Assembly (NCBI GenBank): GCA_022844565.1
Contig: JALHLK010000004.1
Span: 62,001 to 126,000 of the forward strand
DNA: 64,000 nt
Source: Saprospiraceae bacterium
Lineage (GTDB): Bacteria; Bacteroidota; Bacteroidia; Chitinophagales; Saprospiraceae
Direction of reading: 5' to 3'
Each line of letters starts with the position of its first letter. Position 1 is the stretch's first letter. Shown one piece after another: positions 51,652 to 59,798 of this stretch. The notes beneath the pieces are model-generated. The model made no database searches, was not told the origin of the DNA, and saw nothing but the letters and a program-made list of their open reading frames with translations. A program made the translations under genes and the position numbers.

Positions 51652-53097
51652 TTACCAAACCTTTACTTCACTCAGTATAACCTCCGCTTTTGAATCCAAT
51701 ATTCTAATTCTAACCTTTGAAGTATTAGATTTTTTAATTTGGACGATTCTTTTATTTCCAATTGTAGTTTCTTTGGCTACTTCCAGCCAAGTGTTATCTT
51801 TCCAAACATCTATTGCAAAACTTTTTACCCTTTGTCCAAGTGCGATATATTCTTGAATTTCTATGAAACTGACATCTTTGCTCTGACTTAAATTCAGTTC
51901 AACTATTGCTTCTTTTGTGTTTTTACCAGCGGCCCAATAAGTTTTTATGTTTCCATCACAAAGATTTTGTCCTTTCGTCTTTTTATTGAAAACTGAAGTT
52001 ACTTTTACTTTGGCATCAGGCGCTAGGTTGTTAGAAAACTTGTCATTGAGCATTTTTCTCCATTCTAAAAGTGACTTTACATCATTTTCGTGTATTTTGC
52101 CTCTTCTGTCAGGTGGAATATTTAATAAAAGGTTGGAACCTCTGCCAACAGAAGTCAAATAAATTTCGAATAATTTTTCAGGTGTTTTGACCTTATCATC
52201 TTCTTCTGCATGATAAAACCAGCCTGGCCTTATACTAACATCAACCTCTGCGGGCACCCAATATTTTCCATTTTCATCGCCTGTATTGAGTAATCCTTCT
52301 ATGCCTGCTTTACCTGCATATAGCGTATCTATGTTTAAGGTGTTCCAATTGGTTTGTCCTGCTACACCACGCTCATTGCCTACCCATCGTATCTCTGGAC
52401 CAGCATCGGAGAAAAACAAAATGTTTGGATTTAGTCCCCGCACTAATTCTATAGTTTTGGGCCAATCATAGTAAGTTTTGCCATTAATTTTTCGAACTTC
52501 TCTACTCCCCCCATAATATCCGTCTCCGCCGTTAGCACCATCAAGCCACATTTCAAAAACTGGACCGTAAGCTGTAAAAAGTTCTTTTAATTGATTCCTG
52601 TAATATTCTACATATGATGGACTACCATAATCTGCTCTGTTTCTATCCCATGGAGAAAGGTATAAGCCAAATTTTAAACCATATTTCTTACATGCCTCGG
52701 ATACTTCCTTTACCACATCTCCTTTTCCATTTTTATAAGGGCTACTCGCAACGGAGTGTTGGGTGTATTTACTTGGCCAAAGTACAAAGCCATCATGGTG
52801 TTTGCATGTTAGTATGACCGCCTTTAAACCTGCATCTTTGATGGTTCTTACCCATTGATCAACATCCATATCCGTTGGGTTAAAAATACTCGGACTCTCG
52901 TCTCCATATCCCCATTCTTTACCGGTAAATGTGTTGGTAGTAAAGTGAATGAAAGCGTAAATTTCTAATTCTTGCCAAGCAAGTTGTTCTTTTGATGGAA
53001 TAACCGCCAGTGGTTTTGGGCTACTTATTATTGACGTTTTACAGGAGTAAATTGTCAATGTTGCAGCGAAAATTAGAAACAGCTTTGTATTAATCAT
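51652..53097 (-). CDS. GH29 alpha-L-fucosidase, lipoprotein
   Basis: 481 residues. The signal peptide ends in a lipobox (LTIYSCK, Cys19). The GH29 (beta/alpha)8 domain (about 35-360) shows YAFIHFTTNTFTGKEWG, AVILTCKHHDGFVLWPSKY, GLKFGLYLSPWDR, FEMWLDGANGG (nucleophile Asp) and LLNIPPDRRGKIHE. A C-terminal discoidin/F5-8-like beta domain (about 365-480) follows, probably for carbohydrate binding. It cleaves terminal alpha-L-fucose from glycans, on the periplasmic or outer face. The gene stands alone, convergent with trkA. Confidence 0.93.
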   Translation of the reverse strand: MINTKLFLIFAATLTIYSCKTSIISSPKPLAVIPSKEQLAWQELEIYAFIHFTTNTFTGKEWGYGDESPSIFNPTDMDVDQWVRTIKDAGLKAVILTCKHHDGFVLWPSKYTQHSVASSPYKNGKGDVVKEVSEACKKYGLKFGLYLSPWDRNRADYGSPSYVEYYRNQLKELFTAYGPVFEMWLDGANGGDGYYGGSREVRKINGKTYYDWPKTIELVRGLNPNILFFSDAGPEIRWVGNERGVAGQTNWNTLNIDTLYAGKAGIEGLLNTGDENGKYWVPAEVDVSIRPGWFYHAEEDDKVKTPEKLFEIYLTSVGRGSNLLLNIPPDRRGKIHENDVKSLLEWRKMLNDKFSNNLAPDAKVKVTSVFNKKTKGQNLCDGNIKTYWAAGKNTKEAIVELNLSQSKDVSFIEIQEYIALGQRVKSFAIDVWKDNTWLEVAKETTIGNKRIVQIKKSNTSKVRIRILDSKAEVILSEVKVW

Positions 53098-53146
53098 TGA
53101 ATATTTATTAATTAATTTAATGATTGTGATATTCCTTTTAAAAATA

Positions 53147-54139
53147 CTAACTATTCATCGCCTTCCACAACATATCCTTCAATTCCATCAATCCTTTGCC
53201 ACTGACTGCTGAAATAAAGATATGAGGAATGTCTATTTTTAGATCTTTTTCGATGAGGGTTTGTAATTCGTTATCAATTAAGTCTGATTTGGTAATCGCT
53301 AGGATGCGCTGTTTATCAAGAAGTTGAGGGTTGTAAAGCTTAAGTTCATTCAGTAAAATGTTATAATCTTTAGCTACATCATTGCTATCAGCTGGAACCA
53401 TAAAAAGTAATGCTGAATTACGCTCAATATGTCTTAAAAATCGGACGCCAAGTCCTTTACCTGTATGCGCTCCTTCTATAATACCAGGTATATCTGCCAT
53501 AATGAAAGATCTATTGTCTCTATACTTTACAAAACCAAGGTTGGGAACGAGGGTAGTAAAGGCATAATCAGCGATTTTGGGTTTTGCTGCAGATATAGAA
53601 GCGAGTAGGGTAGACTTGCCTGCATTAGGGAAACCTACTAGACCGACATCCGCTAATATTTTTAACTCAAGGATTTTCCATTCTTCTACACCGGGTTCAC
53701 CAGGTTGTGCAAATCTAGGAGTTTGTAGCGTTGATGACTTAAAGTTGTGATTGCCTAATCCTCCTCTACCACCTTTAGCGATGACTCTTTGTTCGCCATC
53801 TTCCCTGATTTCAAAGAGGAATTCGCCAGTTTCTGCATCTTTAGCTATCGTTCCAAGAGGTACTTCTAAAATCACATCATCACCACTTTTGCCAGTACTC
53901 AGTGAGCCACTGCCCGAGCCACCACTTTCTGCGAGTACGTGTTTTCTATATTTTAAGTGAATCAATGTCCACAATTGTGCATTGCCTTTTAATATGATAT
54001 GTCCACCTCTACCACCGTCACCACCATCAGGTCCACCTTTGGCCGTCATAACGTTACGAAGTAAATGTGTAGATCCAGGGCCACCGTGCCCACTTCTACA
54101 ACATATTTTGACATAGTCAACAAAATTCTGATCTGCCAT
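53147..54139 (-). CDS. obgE: GTPase Obg
   Basis: 330 residues. The Gly-rich Obg fold (about 1-158; [18 protein letters not shown] and [12 protein letters not shown]) precedes the G domain: G1 [11 protein letters not shown], switch [12 protein letters not shown]3 [17 protein letters not shown]4 TKSDL, G5 ISAVSGKG. It lacks the optional C-terminal OCT extension. Obg binds the 50S subunit late in ribosome assembly and also affects the stringent response. The start codon overlaps the adk stop by one base, so the pair is translated together. Confidence 0.96.
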   Translation of the reverse strand: MADQNFVDYVKICCRSGHGGPGSTHLLRNVMTAKGGPDGGDGGRGGHIILKGNAQLWTLIHLKYRKHVLAESGGSGSGSLSTGKSGDDVILEVPLGTIAKDAETGEFLFEIREDGEQRVIAKGGRGGLGNHNFKSSTLQTPRFAQPGEPGVEEWKILELKILADVGLVGFPNAGKSTLLASISAAKPKIADYAFTTLVPNLGFVKYRDNRSFIMADIPGIIEGAHTGKGLGVRFLRHIERNSALLFMVPADSNDVAKDYNILLNELKLYNPQLLDKQRILAITKSDLIDNELQTLIEKDLKIDIPHIFISAVSGKGLMELKDMLWKAMNS

Positions 54140-54729
54140 TAATTGTTTTCTGCTATTGATAAGGCATCAATAAGACCTGATATGTTTTCAAATATTTCGT
54201 CAATACTACCAATACCATTGATACTTTTTGACTTGCCAGTTTTATCGTAAAAATCAAATACTTGTGATGTCTCTGACTTGTATACATTGATTCTTTTTCT
54301 AATGATGGCTTCATCATTGTCGTCTGCTCTCCCTGAACTAACACCTCGAGTTAAGATTCTTTTTACAATTTCTTCGTCATCTACATGAAGTGCTATAAGC
54401 GCAGAAATCGCGTGCCCTTTTTCTTGTAAAAGCAAATCTAAAGCCTCCGCCTGTGGTACTGTTCGTGGAAAACCATCGAATATATAACCTGAAACATCGG
54501 GATTGGCATCTACTTTATTCTTCAGCATTCCAATGGTAACTGTATCAGGTACTAGCTCGCCTTTCTCCATAAATGATTTAGCTTCCAATCCCAATGGAGT
54601 GTTATTACCCATTTCATATCTGAATAAATCACCTGTTGAAATATGTAATAAACCATACTTTTCAATAAGTTTTGTAGCCTGAGTGCCTTTGCCTGATCCT
54701 GGAGGTCCAAAAAGTATAAGATTGATCAT
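54139..54729 (-). CDS. adk: Adenylate kinase
   Basis: 196 residues, the short-lid form common in Bacteroidota. P-loop [12 protein letters not shown] at the start, [17 protein letters not shown] (AMP site), [16 protein letters not shown] and [17 protein letters not shown]. The enzyme converts ATP and AMP to two ADP in the cytoplasm. It overlaps the obgE start by one base, an arrangement that is frequent in the phylum. No lid Cys residues for zinc are present, as expected for the short form. Confidence 0.96.
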   Translation of the reverse strand: MINLILFGPPGSGKGTQATKLIEKYGLLHISTGDLFRYEMGNNTPLGLEAKSFMEKGELVPDTVTIGMLKNKVDANPDVSGYIFDGFPRTVPQAEALDLLLQEKGHAISALIALHVDDEEIVKRILTRGVSSGRADDNDEAIIRKRINVYKSETSQVFDFYDKTGKSKSINGIGSIDEIFENISGLIDALSIAENN

Positions 54730-54875
54730 TATGAAAATGTTATTTTTATCAATATGCGCAAAGATAAACTTTTACACTTTAGATTTTAATTCAATCACTA
54801 ATATTTTCCTCTATTAGGCATTTTTCACAAAAAAGAGGGTGATTAGGTTTAAAGCATTTAGAGAATTTTATGTGT

Positions 54876-54945
54876 CGAATAACTTCCAGTCTATGCGGTG
54901 TACGTCCAAAGGTAAGCATATCATCATAGCCGTTGTGTGTAGGGT
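54876..54945. other. Possible degenerate attC-like site
   Basis: About 70 bases downstream of the broken parE. On the minus strand the ends read CCTACACACAACGGC and GAAGTTATTCG, and the interior pairs partly (GCTATG/CATAG). The left end resembles, with two extra bases, the complement of the GTTATGTAGG core at 55502-55511. The pairing is poor, so this is only a hint that parDE was once a cassette. Confidence 0.25.
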
Positions 54946-54956
54946 GATTTATTCAT

Positions 54957-55199
54957 TTAGGTGTTTTTTAAGTCCATTTTTTCATGTAAGATTCTTTCAA
55001 TTTCTATTATACCATGATTTAGTAGTCTATAGAAGATTATATGTTATTTAATTTTAATATCTTTCAAATTTTCTATGAGTTTTGAGTAGTCTCTACCTTG
55101 CTCAAAAATAAATTTTAATTCTGACCATGTCTCACATGAATATTCCCATATTTCATCTAAATCTGTCTTGGCCTTATTGGTGAACTTTATCTTAACCAT
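54957..55199 (-). pseudogene. parE: ParE-type toxin, broken by an in-frame stop
   Basis: Starts at the ATG at 55199, overlapping parD by 8 bases, as in intact parDE operons. The frame reads MVKIKFTNKAKTDLDEIWEY, then GRDYSKLIENLKDIKIK, and meets TAA at 55044-55046 after 51 codons. The same frame continues with HIIFYRLLNHGIIEIER and ILHEKMDLKNT to a second stop at 54957. HIIFYR and ILHEKMD are the normal ParE C-terminus; a Ser codon TCA changed to TAA would explain the break. The middle is also about 20 residues short against a full ParE. The toxin should be inactive. Confidence 0.82.
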
Positions 55200-55443
55200 T
55201 GACCTTACTTCTTCGCTTCAGTTCTTTCAGATGTGTTTCCGGATTGAAGTCTTCTGCTGTACCACTATCGATTCCATCTTGGATTGCCTTTCGTAAGATA
55301 TAAAATTTTTGCTCTTCTTCTTCAAGTAATCTTAATCCTGCTCTTATCACTTCACTAGCATTCGTGTATCTTCCTTGACTTATTCTAGTTTGCACAAATT
55401 CTTCAAAATGATTTCCTAGAGATATAGATGTATTTTTACCCAT
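55192..55443 (-). CDS. parD: ParD-type antitoxin
   Basis: 83 residues. MGKNTSISLGNHFEEFVQ and ISQGRYTNASEVIRAGLRLLEEEE are the ribbon-helix-helix DNA-binding part of ParD; the C-terminal half (DGIDSGTAEDFNPETHL) is the flexible toxin-binding tail. Members bind and silence ParE and repress their own operon. The partner toxin just downstream is a pseudogene, so this antitoxin is an orphan. A perfect palindrome that could be its operator lies at 55462-55478. Confidence 0.92.
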   Translation of the reverse strand: MGKNTSISLGNHFEEFVQTRISQGRYTNASEVIRAGLRLLEEEEQKFYILRKAIQDGIDSGTAEDFNPETHLKELKRRSKVNG

Positions 55444-55461
55444 TTACTTTTTTATACAAAG

Positions 55462-55478
55462 TTACCAATAATTGGTAA
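55462..55478. promoter_or_regulatory. Probable ParD operator
   Basis: TTACCAAT-A-ATTGGTAA is a perfect 8-base inverted repeat with one central base, 19 bases upstream of the parD start codon. ParD ribbon-helix-helix proteins bind such palindromes to autoregulate; the assignment rests on position and symmetry. Confidence 0.55.
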
Positions 55479-55505
55479 TATTTGCAAATTTATTTTTTCA
55501 TCCTA

Positions 55506-55639
55506 CATAACGTTTTGCAGATTTATGAAGTGGCGGCTTTTGAAAACGAATGTTTCTTTTTAGCACTTAACTTTCATTGATGCACAAGGTTTACTTTTAG
55601 CACTATACCCGCCATTTCATAAATATGCTGTTAGCCACA
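55506..55639 (-). other. attC-like recombination site of an integron-type cassette
   Basis: Inverted arms at 55517-55536 and 55609-55628 pair at 18 of 20 positions. Read on the minus strand, the outer ends are TGTGGCTAAC (R'' side, 55630-55639) and CGTTATG (R' side, 55506-55512), in the positions expected for attC. About 70 unpaired bases form the variable terminal structure. The R'' bases supply the TAA stop of the leucine-rich-repeat gene. Confidence 0.6.
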
Positions 55640-56551
55640 GTAGTTTTCTAAGTACGATTTCGCTATAACCTTCAATTGTTCGTATTCCTTAATTATCTTT
55701 TCACACTTATCTTTTGAGTTTTCAGATGAAATGCTTCTCATACCTTTCCCCAAGAAATCAATTTGTTTTTCTCGTTCGTAAATTAGTCTGACAGGAGTAT
55801 CATCTGCGTATGTGATGTTTTCTTGTCCGAGTAATACTTCTACAAAAGCATAATCTTCTAAACTGCAAAATGCTCTTCCTAATCTTAATTTTTTAATTTT
55901 TTTATTCTTGATAATTGATTTAAAAATTGGATATGTTGGGTTTAGAACTTTGACACTAAAACCAACAGCAAAAATTTCTAAGTTTGGAATTTCACTTAAA
56001 AATTCAAAATTATCAACTGGTTGACTCCAATCGAAAGTTCCGTTTATGTATATGTATCGTAAACTTTCTATTCCAGCTAACGGTCCAAAGTCAGTTACTT
56101 GTCTTAAATTTTCAAAGTGAACAGATTTAAGGTTATTCAATCTTTTCAAAGGTGTCAAATCTGAAAAGCCTGAAACATATTCAAGAATTAATTCTTCTAA
56201 ATTTCCTAAGTCACCAATAAATTCAATATCTGTCGCTCTGAAAAAAGTCACTCTTAAACGCTTTATTTTTTTCAGTTTACTGATTGCTTCTACTTGTTCT
56301 TTGCTCGGTTCGTGAAGTGTCAGTTCTTCAAGGTTTGGGCAGTCATAAATCTGTTGCCAATGAATTTTGTCTTGCGTTTTGCTTATGGTCAATAATTTAA
56401 CTTCGTCCTTGTTGGCAATTTCAAAATCAGCTATAAATGCAAATCTTTCTCTATTTGGAATTGTCGTCCAATAGTCGTCTGTTCTGTCTAAAAAATCTCC
56501 AAAGTGATGTTTCATTGTTTATGTTGAGCGTCGTTTTACCATTGTGGCTAA
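55511..56551 (-). mobile_element. Lone integron-like gene cassette
   Basis: The 5' core GTTAGCCACA (minus strand, from 56552) is the exact 10-base complement of TGTGGCTAAC at the R'' end of the downstream attC-like hairpin, as in a cassette inserted as a circle. Between them lies a single leftward gene. No integrase is in the window, so this would be an attC-bearing cassette without a nearby integron platform. Confidence 0.55.
55631..56515 (-). CDS. Leucine-rich-repeat-like protein carried on the cassette
   Basis: 294 residues, no signal peptide. Residues about 60-200 form repeated LRR-like units (LEELTLHEPSKEQVEAISKL, LEELILEYVSGFSDLTPLKR, LKSVHFENLRQVTDFGPLAG, LRYIYING). The N-terminal part (MKHHFGDFLDRTDDYW) and the charged C-terminus match nothing that I recognise. 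Such proteins occur singly in Bacteroidota accessory regions. The stop codon is formed by the attC-like R'' sequence, so the gene fills its cassette almost exactly. A binding or immunity role is possible but not shown. Confidence 0.8.
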   Translation of the reverse strand: MKHHFGDFLDRTDDYWTTIPNRERFAFIADFEIANKDEVKLLTISKTQDKIHWQQIYDCPNLEELTLHEPSKEQVEAISKLKKIKRLRVTFFRATDIEFIGDLGNLEELILEYVSGFSDLTPLKRLNNLKSVHFENLRQVTDFGPLAGIESLRYIYINGTFDWSQPVDNFEFLSEIPNLEIFAVGFSVKVLNPTYPIFKSIIKNKKIKKLRLGRAFCSLEDYAFVEVLLGQENITYADDTPVRLIYEREKQIDFLGKGMRSISSENSKDKCEKIIKEYEQLKVIAKSYLENYCG

Positions 56552-56807
56552 CATTTATTAAACGTAACAAATCTAATTTAAACTTTCGGGTTTTTCAAAA
56601 TCACTATTCAAAAAATTTGAATTTTGCCTTCTACTCATCAATTTGTCCAAGAGGCTCTGGATTTTTGACATGCTATGATTGGTTTCTTGAGAATAAATTA
56701 AGGTTGTTGTAATGTTACTGTGGTCTAGCAATTCTTGTACTAACCAATCTCACCACAATCCCTGAATCTTTCCTCTAATTTCTGTCACCTAACCCCTAAA
56801 ACCAACC

Positions 56808-58028
56808 TCAATACTCCCGAACACTCAAAGTCGGATCATTCACAATTTTCTCTTCAGCAATAGGATTTTTATCCAATTTTCTCAAATCAGGACTTCCAGC
56901 TTCTACCCATGCAGAATACCACAAATCACCCGTGACTTTTATGGTTTTGGTCATTTGTTCTTCGACCATGCCTTTGAGAGCATTTTCATAAGCTTTGGCA
57001 TACTCACGGCATTGGATTCTCACCGTTTGATCAAGGCGGACATCAAAGCACCATTGTTTATCCGATGGAAATTTTGTACTTAATTCTTTTTCAATACGCA
57101 ATACATCGTATGCTTTGGAGTGGGTGTCTGCTAAAATGTCCCATATGTAATTTCTTACATCCAAAACAATTTCTGCTTTTCCTACATAAAAGTCATATTC
57201 TTCAAGTGCAAATAGCTCTGGAATTCTACTTTCCCAGAAAGGGTGAATCCCTAATTGATCAGTTAATTGACCATTATAATTCTTGACAGTGTGAAGAGGG
57301 GTGTGTAAGTCTCCGATATAGTGTCCTAAATCGGCAGCATGTCTTAAGATTTGATCTTTGTCTTTTTTAAGATAAGCTTTGACCAATTTACTATAGCCTT
57401 GTTCTATATAATATGGTAAAATCCCGTGTTCTGTAAATTCATCTACCAATACTAATTGTGGATATTTTTCCGTATCGATAAAAGATTTTTTAAGCCAATA
57501 ATTGAGTTTTAGAGTAGAAATCTTCATTTCATCATCATAAAATTGAGGCATAAGATCTTGGGTGATGAAGCCCATGAAATCTTTTTTTCTAAATGATTCT
57601 TTGGTTTTTAAAAATGAAATTTCTACCAACGAATCAACATTGGTAAACGCGAAATTCATCTTTATACTGTCACCATTGGTATTGATTAAATGAAAAGAAC
57701 TGTATTTTACCAATGCTTCCTCAAAATCTCTTGGTAATTTACTAAAGGGTATCGTGTCCCACTGATCAATATCGATGTAATGCCGCATCGCTTCGTATTT
57801 GGTGGCATACCTACGCATATCAGGATTTACGGCACTTTCGGTGATAAACCCTATATGTGGTTTGTAAAAACGCAATAGACTTTGTGGCAATGTAAAAACG
57901 GCCATCTTATTGATCAATCTATGGGAATAAAAGCCCCAATCAGGTTTGAAGGTGAATGATATACATGCAAAAGCGATAATGACCAGAATGAAACTATTTT
58001 TCTTTGATGTTGACATGCGAGTGATCAT
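56808..58028 (-). CDS. Zinc-dependent phospholipase C/S1-P1-like protein
   Basis: 406 residues with an N-terminal hydrophobic signal (about 12-28). The all-helical PLC/S1-P1 fold is shown by its zinc-ligand pattern: the Trp at the mature start (DWGFYSHR), MRHYIDIDQWD, RHAADLGHYIGDLHTPLH and QLGIHPFWE. Members hydrolyse phospholipids or nucleic acids in the periplasm; the substrate is not certain. The start at 58028 or the ATG at 58016 (MSTSKKNSF) would both give a signal peptide. It lies alone between the cassette island and the membrane protein cluster. Confidence 0.87.
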   Translation of the reverse strand: MITRMSTSKKNSFILVIIAFACISFTFKPDWGFYSHRLINKMAVFTLPQSLLRFYKPHIGFITESAVNPDMRRYATKYEAMRHYIDIDQWDTIPFSKLPRDFEEALVKYSSFHLINTNGDSIKMNFAFTNVDSLVEISFLKTKESFRKKDFMGFITQDLMPQFYDDEMKISTLKLNYWLKKSFIDTEKYPQLVLVDEFTEHGILPYYIEQGYSKLVKAYLKKDKDQILRHAADLGHYIGDLHTPLHTVKNYNGQLTDQLGIHPFWESRIPELFALEEYDFYVGKAEIVLDVRNYIWDILADTHSKAYDVLRIEKELSTKFPSDKQWCFDVRLDQTVRIQCREYAKAYENALKGMVEEQMTKTIKVTGDLWYSAWVEAGSPDLRKLDKNPIAEEKIVNDPTLSVREY

Positions 58029-58160
58029 ATCGTTTTCAATTTTGGGTAAAGATAGCTATTTATTTATAGTTTCACCGCAGAGAAAAGACAAACATAGAAA
58101 AGTGCGACATCGCAAAGGAAGTCACGGAATCCTACTTTATGTGCTTAGCTCAATACCTTT

Positions 58161-58904
58161 TTATACCAAATTATCTATAACACTGGTAGACGAATCTTCT
58201 CCATCTTCGTATCCACTTTGGTCTTTCCATGCGGCATAAATTGAACTATACATAACTGGTATCGCAGCTAGAATTGGTAATACTAGAAGGATCATAGAAA
58301 TTATCATAATAAAACCTAGAAGTATTAGAAGTAAGATCAAAGGAAATGGATTTTTTAAAGCCAAATTAAAACTTGCCTTAATTGCATCTAAGGGTTTCAA
58401 ATCTTCAAAATATATGAAAAATGGAGCATAGATTAAGCCTAGATAGTATATAAAACTAAACATAATTGTTGGAATAATTAAAAATAATCCTCTACTTGTA
58501 AAAAAATCTATCAAAGCTGCGGGATCATCACTCATGCCTCCGGTGAAAATCTGAATGAGTGTTGTTCCTCCTATGACCAAGAAAAATAATAGCATTATGC
58601 CTAGAATTATTAAAGCATAAATCACAAAAGGCCCAATTTTCTTAAATCCATCAAAACCATTGGATAGGCTTGCTTCTTCTCCTTTCTCAAGCTTATTCGC
58701 TATAATCCCAAAGCCGATCATTAAGGCAGGACTTAATATACCGCTTATAATAGGTCCAATAAGTGGAACCACATTCATTATTAGTGCAATAACAAAATAT
58801 ACCACTGTGAAGCCAATAAAAAGCCAAGGATTTCTCTTAAAAATATCATATCCTCTACTTAAATATCCTCCAACGTCAAATCTTTTTTTAGCAAATTCTC
58901 TCAT
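58161..58904 (-). CDS. Uncharacterised polytopic membrane protein
   Basis: 247 residues with about six transmembrane segments in pairs (for example LFIGFTVVYFVIALIMNVVP, FVIYALIILGIMLLFF, LILLLILLGFIMIISMI). The cytoplasmic start KKRFDVGGYLSRGYDIFKRNP and the central GFDGFKKIGPF are typical of the DUF975/GlpM-like membrane domain family that is common in Bacteroidota. No catalytic residues are seen. It lies with the RDD gene, divergent from the SpoIIM gene, and probably belongs to the same membrane cluster. Confidence 0.75.
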   Translation of the reverse strand: MREFAKKRFDVGGYLSRGYDIFKRNPWLFIGFTVVYFVIALIMNVVPLIGPIISGILSPALMIGFGIIANKLEKGEEASLSNGFDGFKKIGPFVIYALIILGIMLLFFLVIGGTTLIQIFTGGMSDDPAALIDFFTSRGLFLIIPTIMFSFIYYLGLIYAPFFIYFEDLKPLDAIKASFNLALKNPFPLILLLILLGFIMIISMILLVLPILAAIPVMYSSIYAAWKDQSGYEDGEDSSTSVIDNLV

Positions 58905-58984
58905 AGTAAATATTGATTTATGTTTTGTAATAGATCAAAGATAATAAGTAAGCAATATTTTGCAACATTTTTAGCAAGAATATT

Positions 58985-59698
58985 TTATCTAGTCAAAATA
59001 ATGTAATCTTCTATCACTTGCTTCAAAAATACGCTTTTGTCTTTGATGTTTTTATATTCAATACCTAAGTCTTTTGATATTCTTTTAGTCATAGATTGTA
59101 AAAGATCTTCGTTGTTTGGTGATTTATTCTGAAGATGCCGCAAGTATATATCTTTCATCAATAGCGCTTCGTCTTCAGTGTACTGCTTTACTTCAGGGTA
59201 GGTGATTGTGTAATTTTGGGTATTTAGCTTTTCAAGATAATTGAGGTCTTCGACTTTAGCTGTTTTGGTTTCTACGACGGTGGTACCTGCTACAATATCT
59301 CCGAGTCGTTGATTAAGTCTTGTGGAGAGAATGGCTAATATAGCACCTATTCCTAAACAAATTAGAATGTCTAAAACTTTGAAAGCCCATCTAAGAATCA
59401 ATGCCTTTATGCTTGGGTTTTCACCTTGAAGGGTAATAATTCTTAAGCCCAGGGCTAATTTACCAATACTTTGTCCGTTGAAGAGAATTTCAAAAAACAA
59501 ATTCCAAAAGCTAAAAAGTACGATACCTATCACAGAGGTAATAAAATTGTCACCTAAGAGAAAGTAAAAAATAATCATTAATATAACCACAATAATGAAG
59601 TCAATGCCAAATGCTAATATTCTAAATAAAAGGCTAGCCTTTGGATAACTCAGATTGATATTAAAACTACTGTTGAAAAATATACTTTCTTTTGCCAT
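58985..59698 (-). CDS. RDD family membrane protein
   Basis: 237 residues. The RDD domain (about 15-145) has two or three membrane segments and the family signature PKASLLFRILAFGIDFIIV (Arg-Asp in helix 1) and GQSIGKLALGLRII, RWAFKVLDIL, RLNQRLGDIVAGTTVV. A cytoplasmic C-terminal tail (about 150-237) is helical and charged. RDD proteins have been linked to ion transport in a few cases, but this one's function is unknown. It is divergent, across 100 bases, from the SpoIIM gene, a standard neighbour. Confidence 0.9.
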   Translation of the reverse strand: MAKESIFFNSSFNINLSYPKASLLFRILAFGIDFIIVVILMIIFYFLLGDNFITSVIGIVLFSFWNLFFEILFNGQSIGKLALGLRIITLQGENPSIKALILRWAFKVLDILICLGIGAILAILSTRLNQRLGDIVAGTTVVETKTAKVEDLNYLEKLNTQNYTITYPEVKQYTEDEALLMKDIYLRHLQNKSPNNEDLLQSMTKRISKDLGIEYKNIKDKSVFLKQVIEDYIILTR

Positions 59699-59798
59699 AA
59701 GAACTGAATATTTTGTAAAATTACAAGAATAATTTGTTTATTTATGATGACATTACCGTATTTTTATCCTTTCTACTTAAAATATTTACCATTCTTAT

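Noticed and set aside
54839-55051. 70-codon rightward open frame next to parE
   Set aside because: It runs antisense through the parE remnant and has an improbable composition; the minus-strand ParE reading explains the sequence better.
56437-56712. 91-codon rightward open frame upstream of the cassette gene
   Set aside because: It overlaps the 5' end of the leucine-rich-repeat gene and the cassette core on the opposite strand, with no signal or family pattern.
57946-58239. 97-codon rightward open frame between two leftward genes
   Set aside because: It covers the starts or ends of two well supported leftward genes and shows no protein-like pattern.
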